DNA of 64,000 nt, taken from an uncultured Oscillospiraceae bacterium (GTDB lineage: Bacteria > Bacillota > Clostridia > Oscillospirales > Acutalibacteraceae). The position numbers were made by a program, and so were the translations under genes. This document shows positions 48,965 through 59,020 of this stretch, in pieces. The stretch covers positions 91,211-155,210 of the forward strand of contig CAUDCW010000005.1 of NCBI GenBank assembly GCA_958448165.1. The letters run 5' to 3'. The notes under the pieces are model-generated. The model was not told the origin of the DNA, searched no databases, and saw nothing but the letters and a program-made list of their open reading frames with translations. The number at the start of each line of letters is the position of its first letter. Within the stretch, counting starts at the first letter, position 1.

Positions 48965-51900
48965 TCAAAAGTTTTCTATTATTCCTGCGATGTATTTCTG
49001 AATTTGGATGGCATCAGCGATGCTCACATTTCCGTCTTTATTTACATCCGACAGCTTATATTTATAGCCCGTCAACGAAATTATCCCGGCAATGCCCTTC
49101 TGAACCTCAATTGCGTCGGCTATGCTTATATTACCGCTCATATTGACATCGCCCAGCAGAAAGATTTCTGCATCCAGAATAACCGCTTCATTATCTACTA
49201 TAACGGTATACTCACGGATTGCGTTATTTTTCTTCATCACCTTCATTGTATAAGCGCCGGGTTCAACATCCTCGATTAAATAGCTTGCGTTATTGCCGTT
49301 TACTACCGCTTCATAAGACGCCTCGGTTGTACCCACCTCTATGAGCTGAAGTATAACATTATCGTTATCACTGCCAAAGCTATTAACTGTACCCGAAACG
49401 GTGACTCCGGTACTCTCGCTCGGAATGGTGAAATCCTTGTAGAAGTACAGGCGAGTAACAGTGTTATTGCTGACAACGCAGGTATCAACTCCTCCTGCTA
49501 TGCCGAGCTTAGCGACTACACTGTTGGTAAAGATATATCCGTCTGCGGCGTCAAGCTCCATACACAGGCGGTAGGTCTTGCCGGCTGTGAAGCAATCCGT
49601 TGTCGGATTCATCTCGGTGTATGTACCCCAGGTGTCATACCAGGTATAGGTCAGGCTGTTCGCAACAATGCCGCTGGTTGTTGCCAAGGTCGGTGCTGTC
49701 GGCAGCTCGCCTGCAACGGGATTTGTCACATCAACACGCACATTTTCAATCGGCGTGGCAACGGTTACCTTAAAGGTTGTACTCTTGCCGCCGTAGGTTG
49801 CCTTGAATACCGTAGAGACACCGCCCTTAGCATTATCTGCAACCTTAACAGTTCCTGCACTGTCAACGGTAATACTTGAGCTGCCGGAATAATATTCCCA
49901 CTTCACAGTATCGGTAACGCAGGCGTTCGAGGGATTCACCGTCAGATTGAATTTATATGACATACCCGGAGCAAGCGTGACATTCTCGGGTGATACGGAA
50001 ATGGTGTCAACGGGGATTTCATCTTCAATGACATTTACGCTTATAAACGAAGCATTTGAGGTCTCCTGTCCGTCGATATATACGCCGCATAGATAGCTCC
50101 CTGTCGCTACACCGGGGTTTGCGGTTATCCTTGCTGTTTTTGCAGTAGAGTTTATAGATATAACAATATCCTCAGGCAAATTGATCGGCACAATGCTCGG
50201 CACACCCTCAATAAGTGATGGGTTCGGATAGGTGGTAATATCCACGGTTACGCTCTCACCTGAGTGGAGGTTGACAGTAGGGAATACCATCTGCCGCAGC
50301 TTGTAGTTGCCGTCCTTGTCGGTAACATTCACTTTCATAGTGCCTCTTACAACGGAATTATATCCGATTGTCTTTTCTACACCTACGATTATGTCGTTAT
50401 TCTTGGCAGTTGCCTTGAGATACAGCTCGGTTCTGTAGCCGTGAACGGAGCGGTAATACCGTGTTGTGCAAGCCTCGTCAAGATAAAGCTCGGCACCGCT
50501 GCCGTTGACATACCATTCTCCGCCGCTCCAATTTTCTGCGTTGGAGGGAATCGGCGTTGCCTCAATCAGCTTGACCTCGCCTGCCGTCATATCAAGATTG
50601 CTGTAGCCTAAGCTTATTCCCTTGATTGCTGTTGTATCACCTGTATAAACGCTTTTCGTTTCGGTGTATAAGCCTGCAACCGTGTAGTCGGTTTCAAATA
50701 TACGGGTGTGAATAAAAATGTATTGGTTCGGCTCACAATCCATTTTCATTGCGAGAATGTTGCCTGTTTGCTCGCTGTTGCTGCCATTGGGTCTTATCGC
50801 ATTGTTCCATAGCGGCGAATCATTTGCAGGTGCGGTGGAGCTGTATGAAATCAGATATTCCTGATACCGCTTTGCACCAACTATTATAATATAGGTGTTA
50901 TCATTTGACATAATCGGCGTGAAGCTTGACGGCTTTGTATTGTTTATCTGCTTCTTCCCCACCTGAACCATATTGCTTGCAATATATTCCAAGCCTTCAT
51001 CATTTGTGACAACAAGGCGGATGTACCTGCCTACATCGGTTTTGACAGGTGTATAATTACGCTCGGTTGCACCGCTGATTACCTCCCAGGTGCTGTTCGG
51101 GTCGTCGCCACGCTGCCATTCATATATAAGCTTGCCCTCCTCGGACATCGCCTGGAGGTTATCAGAAAGCTCGGGATTCAGAATTGTATTGTAGTAGGCG
51201 TTCGGCAGGGTGATTGTGCCGCTCAGCGGTACTCTGAGTGTTTCAAAGTTGTAGCAGCACTGCACCGTCTTCTGGTTGGAAAGCCACAAAAAGCCCTTGT
51301 TGCCGTTTACGCTGATGTTTGGCTTACTGTCGGCAGTAGAGAATACATAGCCTTGTTTTCCGCTTGTATTCAGCGTTACCATAACCATATAGGTGTGTCC
51401 CGGTTCAAACACCTCGTTTTCACTCAGTATTTTGTTATTCTCCCAGTCAAACCAGGTAACGCCGGCATTATCCACTTTGTCTGAAACCAGCAGGGTGTCG
51501 CCGCAATACGCATTGAAAGCGGCGGTAGTATCAGGAAGCTTACCAGCCACCGGGGCGTCGATTCCGTCTATATCAAGCCTTGTGATATACCTTCCGATTT
51601 CAAGGCGATAAGCATTTTCAAAAGCGTCAGCATCGGTTACGGAATAGGTCGTGCCGTCCTTATTGATACCGGTTACGACAGAATCCGAGCCAAGCCTCCA
51701 TCCATCCTGCAGACCTATGATTCCTCCCAGGGTTTCGCAGCCGTGAATGGTCACATCGGGGTACCAACCATAGAATGGGTTATAGATTACTGCAATACCG
51801 TCTCTTCCGTCTGAGGTTCTTCTGGTAAGGTTGTTGCGGAAGCTGCCGCCGTTTACGGTTACATCGCCGTCCCAAAAAACTGCACCGCCGCATCCTCCGC

Positions 51901-53335
51901 TTTCTGTTACAAAGCTGCCGTCGTTAATAATTATTTTGCTCCTCGCATCGGAAGAATCAAAGCTGCACAAGCCGTTTAATTCCTTGGACTTAAAGGTACC
52001 GCCGTTAATATATACCTTGGAGGCAGAGTCTATAGATATCGCATTAGATTTCTCTGAATAATATGTGCCGCTGTAAGCATAAAGGCTTCCTCCTTCTTTA
52101 ACATAGAGAGGAATACCTTTTTTTTCAGCAGACACCAGACTTCCGCCTTCATCGTCAGATATGTCGAGCCTGCCGTTTTTGACATCAAAAATATTATAGA
52201 TATCAGATTTTGCGGCTTTATATGTGCAGGAAATATCATAGCCGTTCAGATCGAGATTTACCCACTGACCGGCGGTTGTTATACTCAGCGTATCGTCCAA
52301 GTCAGCAAGGTCGTGAGTAATATTCTCCATCAGCCTGATGTAGCGGGTGGTCGAGTTTGCAGGAGCAGTCGCCATCAGGTTTTGCAGCATAGCATAGTCG
52401 AAGGCGTAATACGGGTTTTCCTCAGTGCCGTTTGTGATGAAGCATCTTGTTCCCCTGACGGCGGTTGCACCCGAAACAGCCGAATCCGTATTCAAACCCA
52501 GCGGTGAGCAATCGCCCGAAACATAAGAACTGCCCGGAAGACAGGTGCCGAGTGAAAAACCGCCATTGAGTTTTATAAGGTCGATTTTCTTTTCGGACTC
52601 AACTATGCAGGTATTGATTACCGCTTCTGCATAGCTGCCGGAGGTGAGAGAAATACCGCACATATCCGAGTCGTGCTCAAACGCACCGTTATTCTTAATA
52701 ATGAATTTTCCGCCGTTTATCGTGCAGTGAGCGCCGCTTTGCCCGTACACGCCCCTACCCGTTGTAGTGAAGGAGCCGCCGTTGATAGTAAGCGTTCCTG
52801 CCTTCACACAGATAACATCCGGGACATAGTAGGTTGACATTGAGTTGATTTCGTAGTCGCCGCCGTTTACGGTAAGCGAACCGTTCGCAACCGTGAACAT
52901 ACGCTTCCACTCATCGCCGGGTGCAAGCACCTTGACCAAGGCGTTTCCTTTGCTGTCGTTGATAGTCAGGGAGCCTTCATCAATATAGAACAGCTCCTGG
53001 TCAAACTTCGCATTGGAGTCGGAATAGGAATAATTTAGAATATACCCAGCAAGGTCCAGCACATAATCGCCCGAGCCGACATCAATGCGGCTCTGATAGG
53101 TTGTTGCGTTATATGTAATGTTTTTGCCAAGCCTTAAGTACTTGCTTGTGTTGTCCTCAAGAAGGCTTTTAAGCTCCTCGTAGGCGGTGACAAGATAAGG
53201 CTTGCCCTTTGTGCCGTCGCCTGTGTAGGCAGACGCCGTAGCTGTGCCTATTATAGGGAGCATACTCAGCATCATAGTAAGCGAAAGTATCAGGCTTAAC
53301 AGTCGTTTTGGTTTTGCTTTTTGTTTGTTGCTCAT
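48965..53335 (-). CDS. Giant secreted dockerin protein with beta-helix and Big2 domain
   Basis: 1456 residues. Signal peptide (LLSLILSLTMMLSMLPIIG). About 60-560 contain many LTINGGSFTTTG/VTVNGGSFRNN-type rungs, a parallel beta-helix. An Ig-like repeat (YEWQRGDDPNSTW) lies near 720-760. A Big2 domain (about 1120-1200, DTISVSPENVTLAPGMSYKF), an Ig-like unit and a carboxypeptidase-regulatory-like domain (about 1310-1385, SGTVNSFGSDNDNVILQL) follow. The C-terminal dockerin has GDVNMSGNISIADAIEVQKG and SDVNKDGNVSIADAIQIQKY. Likely a carbohydrate-binding cellulosome component. Similar in plan to the 42279-45317 protein. Confidence 0.9.
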   Translation of the reverse strand: MSNKQKAKPKRLLSLILSLTMMLSMLPIIGTATASAYTGDGTKGKPYLVTAYEELKSLLEDNTSKYLRLGKNITYNATTYQSRIDVGSGDYVLDLAGYILNYSYSDSNAKFDQELFYIDEGSLTINDSKGNALVKVLAPGDEWKRMFTVANGSLTVNGGDYEINSMSTYYVPDVICVKAGTLTINGGSFTTTGRGVYGQSGAHCTINGGKFIIKNNGAFEHDSDMCGISLTSGSYAEAVINTCIVESEKKIDLIKLNGGFSLGTCLPGSSYVSGDCSPLGLNTDSAVSGATAVRGTRCFITNGTEENPYYAFDYAMLQNLMATAPANSTTRYIRLMENITHDLADLDDTLSITTAGQWVNLDLNGYDISCTYKAAKSDIYNIFDVKNGRLDISDDEGGSLVSAEKKGIPLYVKEGGSLYAYSGTYYSEKSNAISIDSASKVYINGGTFKSKELNGLCSFDSSDARSKIIINDGSFVTESGGCGGAVFWDGDVTVNGGSFRNNLTRRTSDGRDGIAVIYNPFYGWYPDVTIHGCETLGGIIGLQDGWRLGSDSVVTGINKDGTTYSVTDADAFENAYRLEIGRYITRLDIDGIDAPVAGKLPDTTAAFNAYCGDTLLVSDKVDNAGVTWFDWENNKILSENEVFEPGHTYMVMVTLNTSGKQGYVFSTADSKPNISVNGNKGFLWLSNQKTVQCCYNFETLRVPLSGTITLPNAYYNTILNPELSDNLQAMSEEGKLIYEWQRGDDPNSTWEVISGATERNYTPVKTDVGRYIRLVVTNDEGLEYIASNMVQVGKKQINNTKPSSFTPIMSNDNTYIIIVGAKRYQEYLISYSSTAPANDSPLWNNAIRPNGSNSEQTGNILAMKMDCEPNQYIFIHTRIFETDYTVAGLYTETKSVYTGDTTAIKGISLGYSNLDMTAGEVKLIEATPIPSNAENWSGGEWYVNGSGAELYLDEACTTRYYRSVHGYRTELYLKATAKNNDIIVGVEKTIGYNSVVRGTMKVNVTDKDGNYKLRQMVFPTVNLHSGESVTVDITTYPNPSLIEGVPSIVPINLPEDIVISINSTAKTARITANPGVATGSYLCGVYIDGQETSNASFISVNVIEDEIPVDTISVSPENVTLAPGMSYKFNLTVNPSNACVTDTVKWEYYSGSSSITVDSAGTVKVADNAKGGVSTVFKATYGGKSTTFKVTVATPIENVRVDVTNPVAGELPTAPTLATTSGIVANSLTYTWYDTWGTYTEMNPTTDCFTAGKTYRLCMELDAADGYIFTNSVVAKLGIAGGVDTCVVSNNTVTRLYFYKDFTIPSESTGVTVSGTVNSFGSDNDNVILQLIEVGTTEASYEAVVNGNNASYLIEDVEPGAYTMKVMKKNNAIREYTVIVDNEAVILDAEIFLLGDVNMSGNISIADAIEVQKGIAGIISLTGYKYKLSDVNKDGNVSIADAIQIQKYIAGIIENF

Positions 53336-53391
53336 AATTGTTCCTCCTTCAAAATGAAGTTTTTCTTTTCTGCGTTATCTTTTTTGTATTA

Positions 53392-53775
53392 TCAGAGAGT
53401 ATCAACAACTGCCGACAGATAGGTGGCAGATACCGATCCGTAAAGGAAATTGTCGATAAGTCCGTCTTTTTTAGCTCGGCGAACCTTATCGGCTAATTTT
53501 TTCTCGGTGTTTTCATCTACCACGAGAACGATTTTACAATCGGGGCAATATGATTTTACTTTGTCACGGATTTTCATTCGCTCCTCAATTTTCCACGGTG
53601 TGTAGGCTGTGACCTCCATTATAAGGACATTCGCTTGTGTATCGGAGCACATATCCGCTGTTTTGTCGGGACTTTCACTAGGAAAAACCTCAAAATCCGA
53701 ATCAAAATCACGCAAAGCAGTTGCTATGGCGTCGGTAAACAAGGCATTTTGCATATCTACAACGACTCTCTTCAT
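53392..53775 (-). CDS. Receiver-like protein lacking the standard phospho-site
   Basis: 127 residues with the alternation of a CheY fold: VVVDMQNALFTDAIATALRD, then NVLIMEVTAYTPW (Glu where the phospho-Asp would be), then CKIVLVVDENTEKKLADKV, and a closing LIDNFLYGSVSATYL. The first acidic pair and the conserved Lys are not clear. It may be a pseudo-receiver or an adaptor of the nearby NarX/NarL-type operon. Stands alone, same strand as its neighbours. Confidence 0.6.
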   Translation of the reverse strand: MKRVVVDMQNALFTDAIATALRDFDSDFEVFPSESPDKTADMCSDTQANVLIMEVTAYTPWKIEERMKIRDKVKSYCPDCKIVLVVDENTEKKLADKVRRAKKDGLIDNFLYGSVSATYLSAVVDTL

Positions 53776-53909
53776 TAAACCACCTCCTATTATTTTTCAA
53801 GTGTTTTCATTATTGATTGAAGATTCAAAATTCACCCAAAAGCTTATAATTATTTCAGGAAGAGGCTTGCCGAAGCAAGCCTCCAAAAAATATATTGTTG
53901 CAGTTAAAA

Positions 53910-54308
53910 TTATATGTTTATGGCTCCGCAGGCATTCAGCTTGCCGTCAACAAACCATACATTCAGCGAAGCTTTGTCATCGCCGTCAACATACCAAATA
54001 TAAAGCTCAGCCTGCTGGGTATCGTCATAGCGGTACTCTGATGCGTCTACACCGATGTGCTCCTTAACATCGTTATATGTCAGGTTTGCCTGTTCAGTGC
54101 CTTCAAAGTAGTTATAGCCGCCTAAGTAGGTCTGAGCTGTTTCTCTGAGCACTTCAGCACTTGCTCTTTCAGCACTCATAGGCTGTGCCTCTGTAGACTT
54201 CATATCGAGATTGTAGGCATTGCTGCTTTCCGAACTGCTGCCGCTTTCGCCGTTGCCGCTGTTGCCGCCGCATGCGGCGAATGAAAACACCATCACTATA
54301 CTTACCAT
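53910..54308 (-). CDS. Lipoprotein with uncertain or lost start
   Basis: The mature part has a lipobox FSFAACGG, a Gly/Ser/Glu linker and a domain with YLGGYNYFEGTEQANLTYND and YIWYVDGDDKASLNVWFVDG. From ATG 54308 the signal peptide would be very short and without basic residues. GGAGGTAATAAAAAAGTTT lies upstream: a normal start would be ATG before the AAA AAG codons, but there is no ATG there, as if four bases had been lost. An upstream-running frame (to 54419) lacks a ribosome site. Expression is uncertain. Confidence 0.6.
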   Translation of the reverse strand: MVSIVMVFSFAACGGNSGNGESGSSSESSNAYNLDMKSTEAQPMSAERASAEVLRETAQTYLGGYNYFEGTEQANLTYNDVKEHIGVDASEYRYDDTQQAELYIWYVDGDDKASLNVWFVDGKLNACGAINI

Positions 54309-54560
54309 TAAAATCAGAAACTTTTTTATTACCTCCGTTAAGTAAAATATTATAAATCTGATTTTGAACTGTCCGTTCATTTCTGAGGTTATTCCCTGTA
54401 TGGGAATATTCCGAAACACCTCCTGTTATATTATTTTATCACTTTTATTATACAAGGAGCTTTCGGATTGCACATCACCCATATGGGTGATTTTTCATAA
54501 TTTTTCCAAAAAATATCCCAGAATTTATTAAGAGTCTCGGGGTTTAAGTATAAGTATAAG

Positions 54561-55199
54561 TTATTCATTATCCTCGGGAATGCTGGGAATAATGAATTTC
54601 TTATTTGTAACCGCAATGGCAAGTCGGGTTTTATTAGCATAGCCGGTTCTTTGCAGAATGTGCGAAACGTGCGTTTTTACAGTATTGACGGATACGCACA
54701 GCTTCTCTGCAATCTCGCTGTATTCCAGACCGTCGCATACAAGGCGAAGCACTTCTATTTCCTTTGCCGTAAACTCGGCGCTGCTGGCATGACCTAATTG
54801 TACAACCGGTGATTTATCAGGGAAAATATGTTCTCCCGACATTGTACGGTCAATCACATCAATCAGCGTTTCTCGGCTTACATCCTTGTACCAGAAGCTG
54901 TCTACTCCTGCGGCTTTGGCTCGGTCGAGATAGCCTACCTCAACCATAGAAGTCACGATAATAATTTTTATGCTCGGAAACTGCTTTTTGATTTCTGCGG
55001 CGGCGTCAATTCCGTCCTTACTGCCTGTTGTGCATACATCCATCAGAACAAGGTCGATATGCTGTCGCTGACATTTTATAATGGCAAGCTCTGCACTGCT
55101 TATGCTTGCCGCAAGCTCATAGCTTGTGCTGTCGGCGATTATACGCTCCATATTTTCACGAGGCATACGCTGATCCTCTACGATTAGCACCTGCTTCAT
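54561..55199 (-). CDS. NarL/FixJ-family response regulator
   Basis: 212 residues. Receiver domain (about 1-120): VLIVEDQRMPRENM, phospho-Asp in DLVLMDVCTTGSKDG, Lys in FWYKDVS. C-terminal LuxR-type HTH (about 145-205): FTAKEIEVLRLVCDGLEYSE and LCVSVNTVKTHVSHILQRTG. Its ATG overlaps the kinase stop by 4 bases, so kinase and regulator are made together. Targets unknown; nearby surface-protein genes are candidates. Confidence 0.92.
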   Translation of the reverse strand: MKQVLIVEDQRMPRENMERIIADSTSYELAASISSAELAIIKCQRQHIDLVLMDVCTTGSKDGIDAAAEIKKQFPSIKIIIVTSMVEVGYLDRAKAAGVDSFWYKDVSRETLIDVIDRTMSGEHIFPDKSPVVQLGHASSAEFTAKEIEVLRLVCDGLEYSEIAEKLCVSVNTVKTHVSHILQRTGYANKTRLAIAVTNKKFIIPSIPEDNE

Positions 55200-56488
55200 T
55201 CTGTTCCCTCCTTTGATTTCGGTACGGTCACTGTCAGTACAAAGACAGGCTTGGACTGTATATCCATAGTGCCTCCCAGATTTGTAATATGGTTGTAAAG
55301 ATTCAGCAGTCCGCCTTTGGGTATAACTTTACTTTCGGGATTTTTTCCGTTGTTTGTGATTCGTATTGAAAAGTAATTGTCAGCTTCCTGTATATTAATT
55401 TTGAGAATTGTTGCGTCGGCATGACGAACGCTGTTTGTAAGGCACTCACGCATTGCTATCAAAAACACCCTGTGCTGCTCTTGCTGTTGCGGCAATTCTC
55501 CGTTAAGCTCTGCTTTTACACCGATTGTATCGGCGTCACGCATAAATTCTGCAAGCTCTCCACGTTCCAATGGGTATTCATTATCATTTTTTATAGCACT
55601 TACTGCTTTTTGAAACAGACTTACTGCGTCAGCGGTTTCTTCCGTAGTCTGCTCCTGTTGTAAAATCTGTCGCATTGCAATTATCCCTGCACTCATACGG
55701 TCGTGAAGTCTTGTTTTAGCCGCCAGTAATTCCTTTTCCTTTGTCATAGTTGAAACATTGTCCGAAAGCACCTTTAAATCACGTGAAATCTTTTCGAGCT
55801 GTACGGTCTGCTCCTTTAGTTTCAGATTCTTTTCATAAAGCTCTGTCACATCGGAAAATATGACCTCTGTATAGACAACTCCGTCAGAGGCTGTTATCTC
55901 TGTCTGAGAATAACGCCATGCCTTTCCGCTCGGAAAAAGGTAAGTTTGTCCGACATTTGGGAGCCTGATGATTCCGCTTTTTGTATCGCACTCCTCCAAA
56001 GCTTCCTGTAATTCTTTGAATGACTGCATATCGCTTTGCGCCAAACTGCGAAACAGGCGATGCATTTGAAGATTGCAAAGCTTGACTGCACCTGACGGTG
56101 TAAAATAACAAATTGCGCTCGGCAGAGTATCGATTGCCTGCTTGACAGAACTGCGGCTGAGATTTTTACCTCTTTGACGATATTCAACCACAACTTCACA
56201 AATCAGCAGTACACTTGATACTCCGACAATGCACCACAGAAGCCGCATAGGCAACGGCAGCAGGATTTCGTACGGCTGTTGTATATTAATTTTCATCAAC
56301 GCTTCTCCCAATATTGATATCAGTGCAAACAGAATCAGGAAAAGACCGACATTCAGATATCTGTTACATTTACTTTGAAATCTGTAACGAGAAACAATTA
56401 AATAAACCAAGGTTACAATCAGCAAAAAGAAAAGACAAACCATATACAAGGATTGCTCTGCTGACGACGCCTGATAAAAGGTAGTCAC
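55196..56488 (-). CDS. NarX-type histidine kinase
   Basis: 430 residues from GTG 56488, overlapping the upstream gene by 4 bases. Three or more N-terminal membrane helices (about 10-100), a PAS-like region (about 120-215; LPSAICYFTPSGAVKLCNLQ), a coiled coil, then the His box KTRLHDRMSAGIIAMRQI (about 265), the N-box MRECLTNSVRHADATI and glycine boxes ITNNGKNP and PKGGLLNLYNH. Complete HisKA_3/HATPase_c kinase. Middle gene of the three-protein sensory operon. Confidence 0.87.
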   Translation of the reverse strand: MTTFYQASSAEQSLYMVCLFFLLIVTLVYLIVSRYRFQSKCNRYLNVGLFLILFALISILGEALMKINIQQPYEILLPLPMRLLWCIVGVSSVLLICEVVVEYRQRGKNLSRSSVKQAIDTLPSAICYFTPSGAVKLCNLQMHRLFRSLAQSDMQSFKELQEALEECDTKSGIIRLPNVGQTYLFPSGKAWRYSQTEITASDGVVYTEVIFSDVTELYEKNLKLKEQTVQLEKISRDLKVLSDNVSTMTKEKELLAAKTRLHDRMSAGIIAMRQILQQEQTTEETADAVSLFQKAVSAIKNDNEYPLERGELAEFMRDADTIGVKAELNGELPQQQEQHRVFLIAMRECLTNSVRHADATILKINIQEADNYFSIRITNNGKNPESKVIPKGGLLNLYNHITNLGGTMDIQSKPVFVLTVTVPKSKEGTE

Positions 56489-58128
56489 GACTGTTCACCT
56501 GCCTTTTTTGCTCGGAGCGTAAAACGCCATACACCGTCCTCGAAATGACTGCTTTCTGTAAGCTTGAAAAAATCATCAAGCAGACTTTCGCACTCCACTT
56601 CCAGATGAAAGACGACAGAATCATTTAAACAGCGGGCTTTCAGCCAGACTGAACGCATATCATCTATGGCGGCTTCCGTCACTGATTCAAAAAAGTCATA
56701 CACACGAATGGCGTCCTTTGTATCAATTTTATTGTTACCGGGAATATCAACAGCGCACTCAACGCCCATAAGCTCAAGATTTGCAAAGGATTCTTCAAGG
56801 CACAGCGACAGCTCTGCCGTATCGGTTGTTGCTGATTTCTCGCCGATAAACATTAAGTTGCCCCTGCGTTTTATGTAAGCGCCTATTACTGCAATTTTTG
56901 CAAGCAGACTGCGGCGCTTTTCATAATTTGTTTCCGTATTGTACTGAGCAAAAAGACTGTCAATCAAATCAATCTGGTGCGCAGTCTGATCCTGCAAAAG
57001 ATCATACAGACGGTTCTTTTCCTGTAGGGTATTTATTTTAAGCTTTGTACGATAGTTTTCCTGCTCAATAAGATTGCTTTCTGCAATCGTCTCTTTATTT
57101 TCCTCAAGCTCTTTGAGCAAAGCGGCTATATCTGAAATATCCTCCAGCCAAAGAACATGACCGCCTTCGATTGGATTGCTTTTAAGTACGGTATTTTTAT
57201 CAAGGCTGACAGCTCCGTTTTCTGCCGACCGCATAACATTTTCCGAAAGCTGTGGTGAATTGGCAGAAGTGTATCGGATATTATAGTCGGTATCGGAAAT
57301 CTGCGCTTTGAAGGTTCCGGCTTCAAACAGTGAATCATATCCCGTATTTGTCTGTATCAGACCGCATTGGATACAGCTTTCCAGTATTGCCGTAAACATA
57401 AGGCACTGAACCGCAGTAAGATCTCCGCCGATAATTCGCATCCACTCGGTACCGCTTGCATAGATAATAGCATATACAATGCATATGCAAAGCAAACTAA
57501 GCGGCAGATATTTTTTCCTTTGAGATAATCGGCATTTGATTACCATTATAGTAAATGATGTCAAGGAGCAGATGATTTCCCAACCAATTACAGGAAAGTA
57601 TCCGAAAACATAGTCGTAATTCTTGTCTGACCATACTTCTCCGGCAGGAAAATCAAAAACAAGCTGATAGAAATCGTTTGTCACTACCAAAAGAAGGCAA
57701 AGCACGGTAGGAATATATAAAAGCGATGTCCATTTTGGCAGACGGTAATTTTCCGGCTTACCCAGTGACATTGAAACAAATACGGAAAAAAGCGGAATGA
57801 AAAGCATCGGAAAATAGTACCAATACCATAGCTGTCTTGACAAAGCGGGTTCAGATACAAAATAATATTTCATTGACCTTATGACAAACCAAAAAACATT
57901 AAGTAAAGCTACAACAACCAGATTACGGCGCACCTGTGCCTGAACAATCCGCTTACTGACGGAAATACCCCACCCGATATACAGACCGATATAGATAAAA
58001 GTGCGTAACATTCCGAGAGTTATAGGATAAATACCGTTATTTCCTAAAATGCGAAAAATGACGGCGCAAACAATCAACAACACAACAATTATTGCGGTAT
58101 TAATATTCCTTTTAATGGGTTTTGTCAT
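56485..58128 (-). CDS. Seven-helix membrane sensor with degenerate kinase-like tail
   Basis: 547 residues from ATG 58128 (GAGG upstream). Residues about 10-230 form roughly seven membrane helices (IIVVLLIVCAVIFRIL at the start), followed by a PAS-like region (about 265-340, FKAQISDTDYNIRYTSAN), a coiled coil with EKNRLYDLLQDQTAHQIDLI, and a C-terminal domain (about 430-540) with VYDFFESVTEAAIDDM. The last resembles an N-box, but the glycine-rich ATP lid motifs are absent. It is therefore probably a signal-sensing pseudokinase working with the downstream NarX-type kinase. Confidence 0.75.
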   Translation of the reverse strand: MTKPIKRNINTAIIVVLLIVCAVIFRILGNNGIYPITLGMLRTFIYIGLYIGWGISVSKRIVQAQVRRNLVVVALLNVFWFVIRSMKYYFVSEPALSRQLWYWYYFPMLFIPLFSVFVSMSLGKPENYRLPKWTSLLYIPTVLCLLLVVTNDFYQLVFDFPAGEVWSDKNYDYVFGYFPVIGWEIICSLTSFTIMVIKCRLSQRKKYLPLSLLCICIVYAIIYASGTEWMRIIGGDLTAVQCLMFTAILESCIQCGLIQTNTGYDSLFEAGTFKAQISDTDYNIRYTSANSPQLSENVMRSAENGAVSLDKNTVLKSNPIEGGHVLWLEDISDIAALLKELEENKETIAESNLIEQENYRTKLKINTLQEKNRLYDLLQDQTAHQIDLIDSLFAQYNTETNYEKRRSLLAKIAVIGAYIKRRGNLMFIGEKSATTDTAELSLCLEESFANLELMGVECAVDIPGNNKIDTKDAIRVYDFFESVTEAAIDDMRSVWLKARCLNDSVVFHLEVECESLLDDFFKLTESSHFEDGVWRFTLRAKKAGEQS

Positions 58129-58396
58129 ATTTCTCGCCTCACTTTTAACTGTTAAAAGCAATTTCCATTTAATTGCAATTTCATATTTATTAAATCATTT
58201 CTACTTTTTCTTCAATACTCGGCATAGTTCTCATTCCTTTTGGTTAAAACACTACCTACAATTATACATTAAGATTTGCGGCTATATTAGGTCAGTTTGC
58301 TATAACTAAATAATACTTTTTTCCAACAGCATTGTCAATATTTTGGCAACAATGTCAACACTGTGAACCTCTTATCACCCGTACCGGGCACAGGAT

Positions 58397-58437
58397 AACA
58401 AAAAAGCAGGACTACCCATTGTAGGCAAGCCTGCTTT
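58397..58437 (-). terminator. Terminator of the small ORF/DUF5716-like remnant unit
   Basis: AAAGCAGG (58403-58410) and CCTGCTTT (58430-58437) form the stem; on the minus strand TTTTTTGTTA follows. The gap 58129-58396 shows no gene, only AT-rich upstream DNA of the sensor operon. Confidence 0.7.
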
Positions 58438-58451
58438 CTTTGGTTTTGTCA

Positions 58452-58568
58452 TCAGTAAAATTCAGCTTCACTCGGCAGTGACATTACGAAATCTTTGTTT
58501 TTCTTAAACTCATCAGGAAGCAATATTTGTTTAAGGCTTTTGCACTCGTCAAATGCCGTTAAACTCAT
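58452..58568 (-). CDS. 38-residue ORF with BspA-like leucine-rich-repeat look
   Basis: ATG 58568 has a perfect AGGAGG site and overlaps the upstream stop by 4 bases. The product starts MSLTAFDECKSLKQILLP, like one rung of a BspA-type LRR (AFxxCxSLxxIxxP), then DEFKKNKDFVMSLPS. Either a genuine coupled small protein or the last piece of a lost LRR protein. Confidence 0.45.
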   Translation of the reverse strand: MSLTAFDECKSLKQILLPDEFKKNKDFVMSLPSEAEFY

Positions 58569-59020
58569 TTCGCTGTCCTCCTTTTATATATCATAAGCGA
58601 TATCTCGTATTTATCGGATTTTATTATTTCGTCCGAAAATTCTATCTTATATTTTGAATTTCTGTCGTTTGCCTGAACAGCCGACAGCAGTGTCATAATA
58701 TAAGTGTCATCATCGGAAATATCAAAATCTTTTGTAGATACTTCGTCTTTATCCTGCAAAAGCTTTTCGACAAATTGTGCCACGTTCTTCTTACTGTACT
58801 TGTTGTTCATAATTTGCATAGCCATAGCCTTTGCTTTGATTTCCAAATCAAAGGGAGTGTCTGTCATAATCAGTTCTGAATTTCTGTTTCGTCTGGCAGT
58901 ATGCCTTCTTTCGTAAAGGCTTTCGTCGTTAATATACGACAACTCATACAGCTCAAACATAGATGTAAGATCATTGGGAGCTGTCGCTGAAAAATTTTCG
59001 TCTGAAAGAAATCCGGATGA
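58565..59020 (-). pseudogene. C-terminal remnant resembling DUF5716 / JetA-like proteins
   Basis: The frame carries MFELYELSYINDESLYERRH, then NNKYSKKNVAQFVEKLL and SDDDTYIMTLLSAVQANDRN, which I associate, from memory and with limited certainty, with the tail of DUF5716/JetA-type (Wadjet-related) proteins. About 140 residues are natural-looking. Above about 59020 the frame is antisense to a MerR fragment, so the N-terminal part has been lost. Confidence 0.4.
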
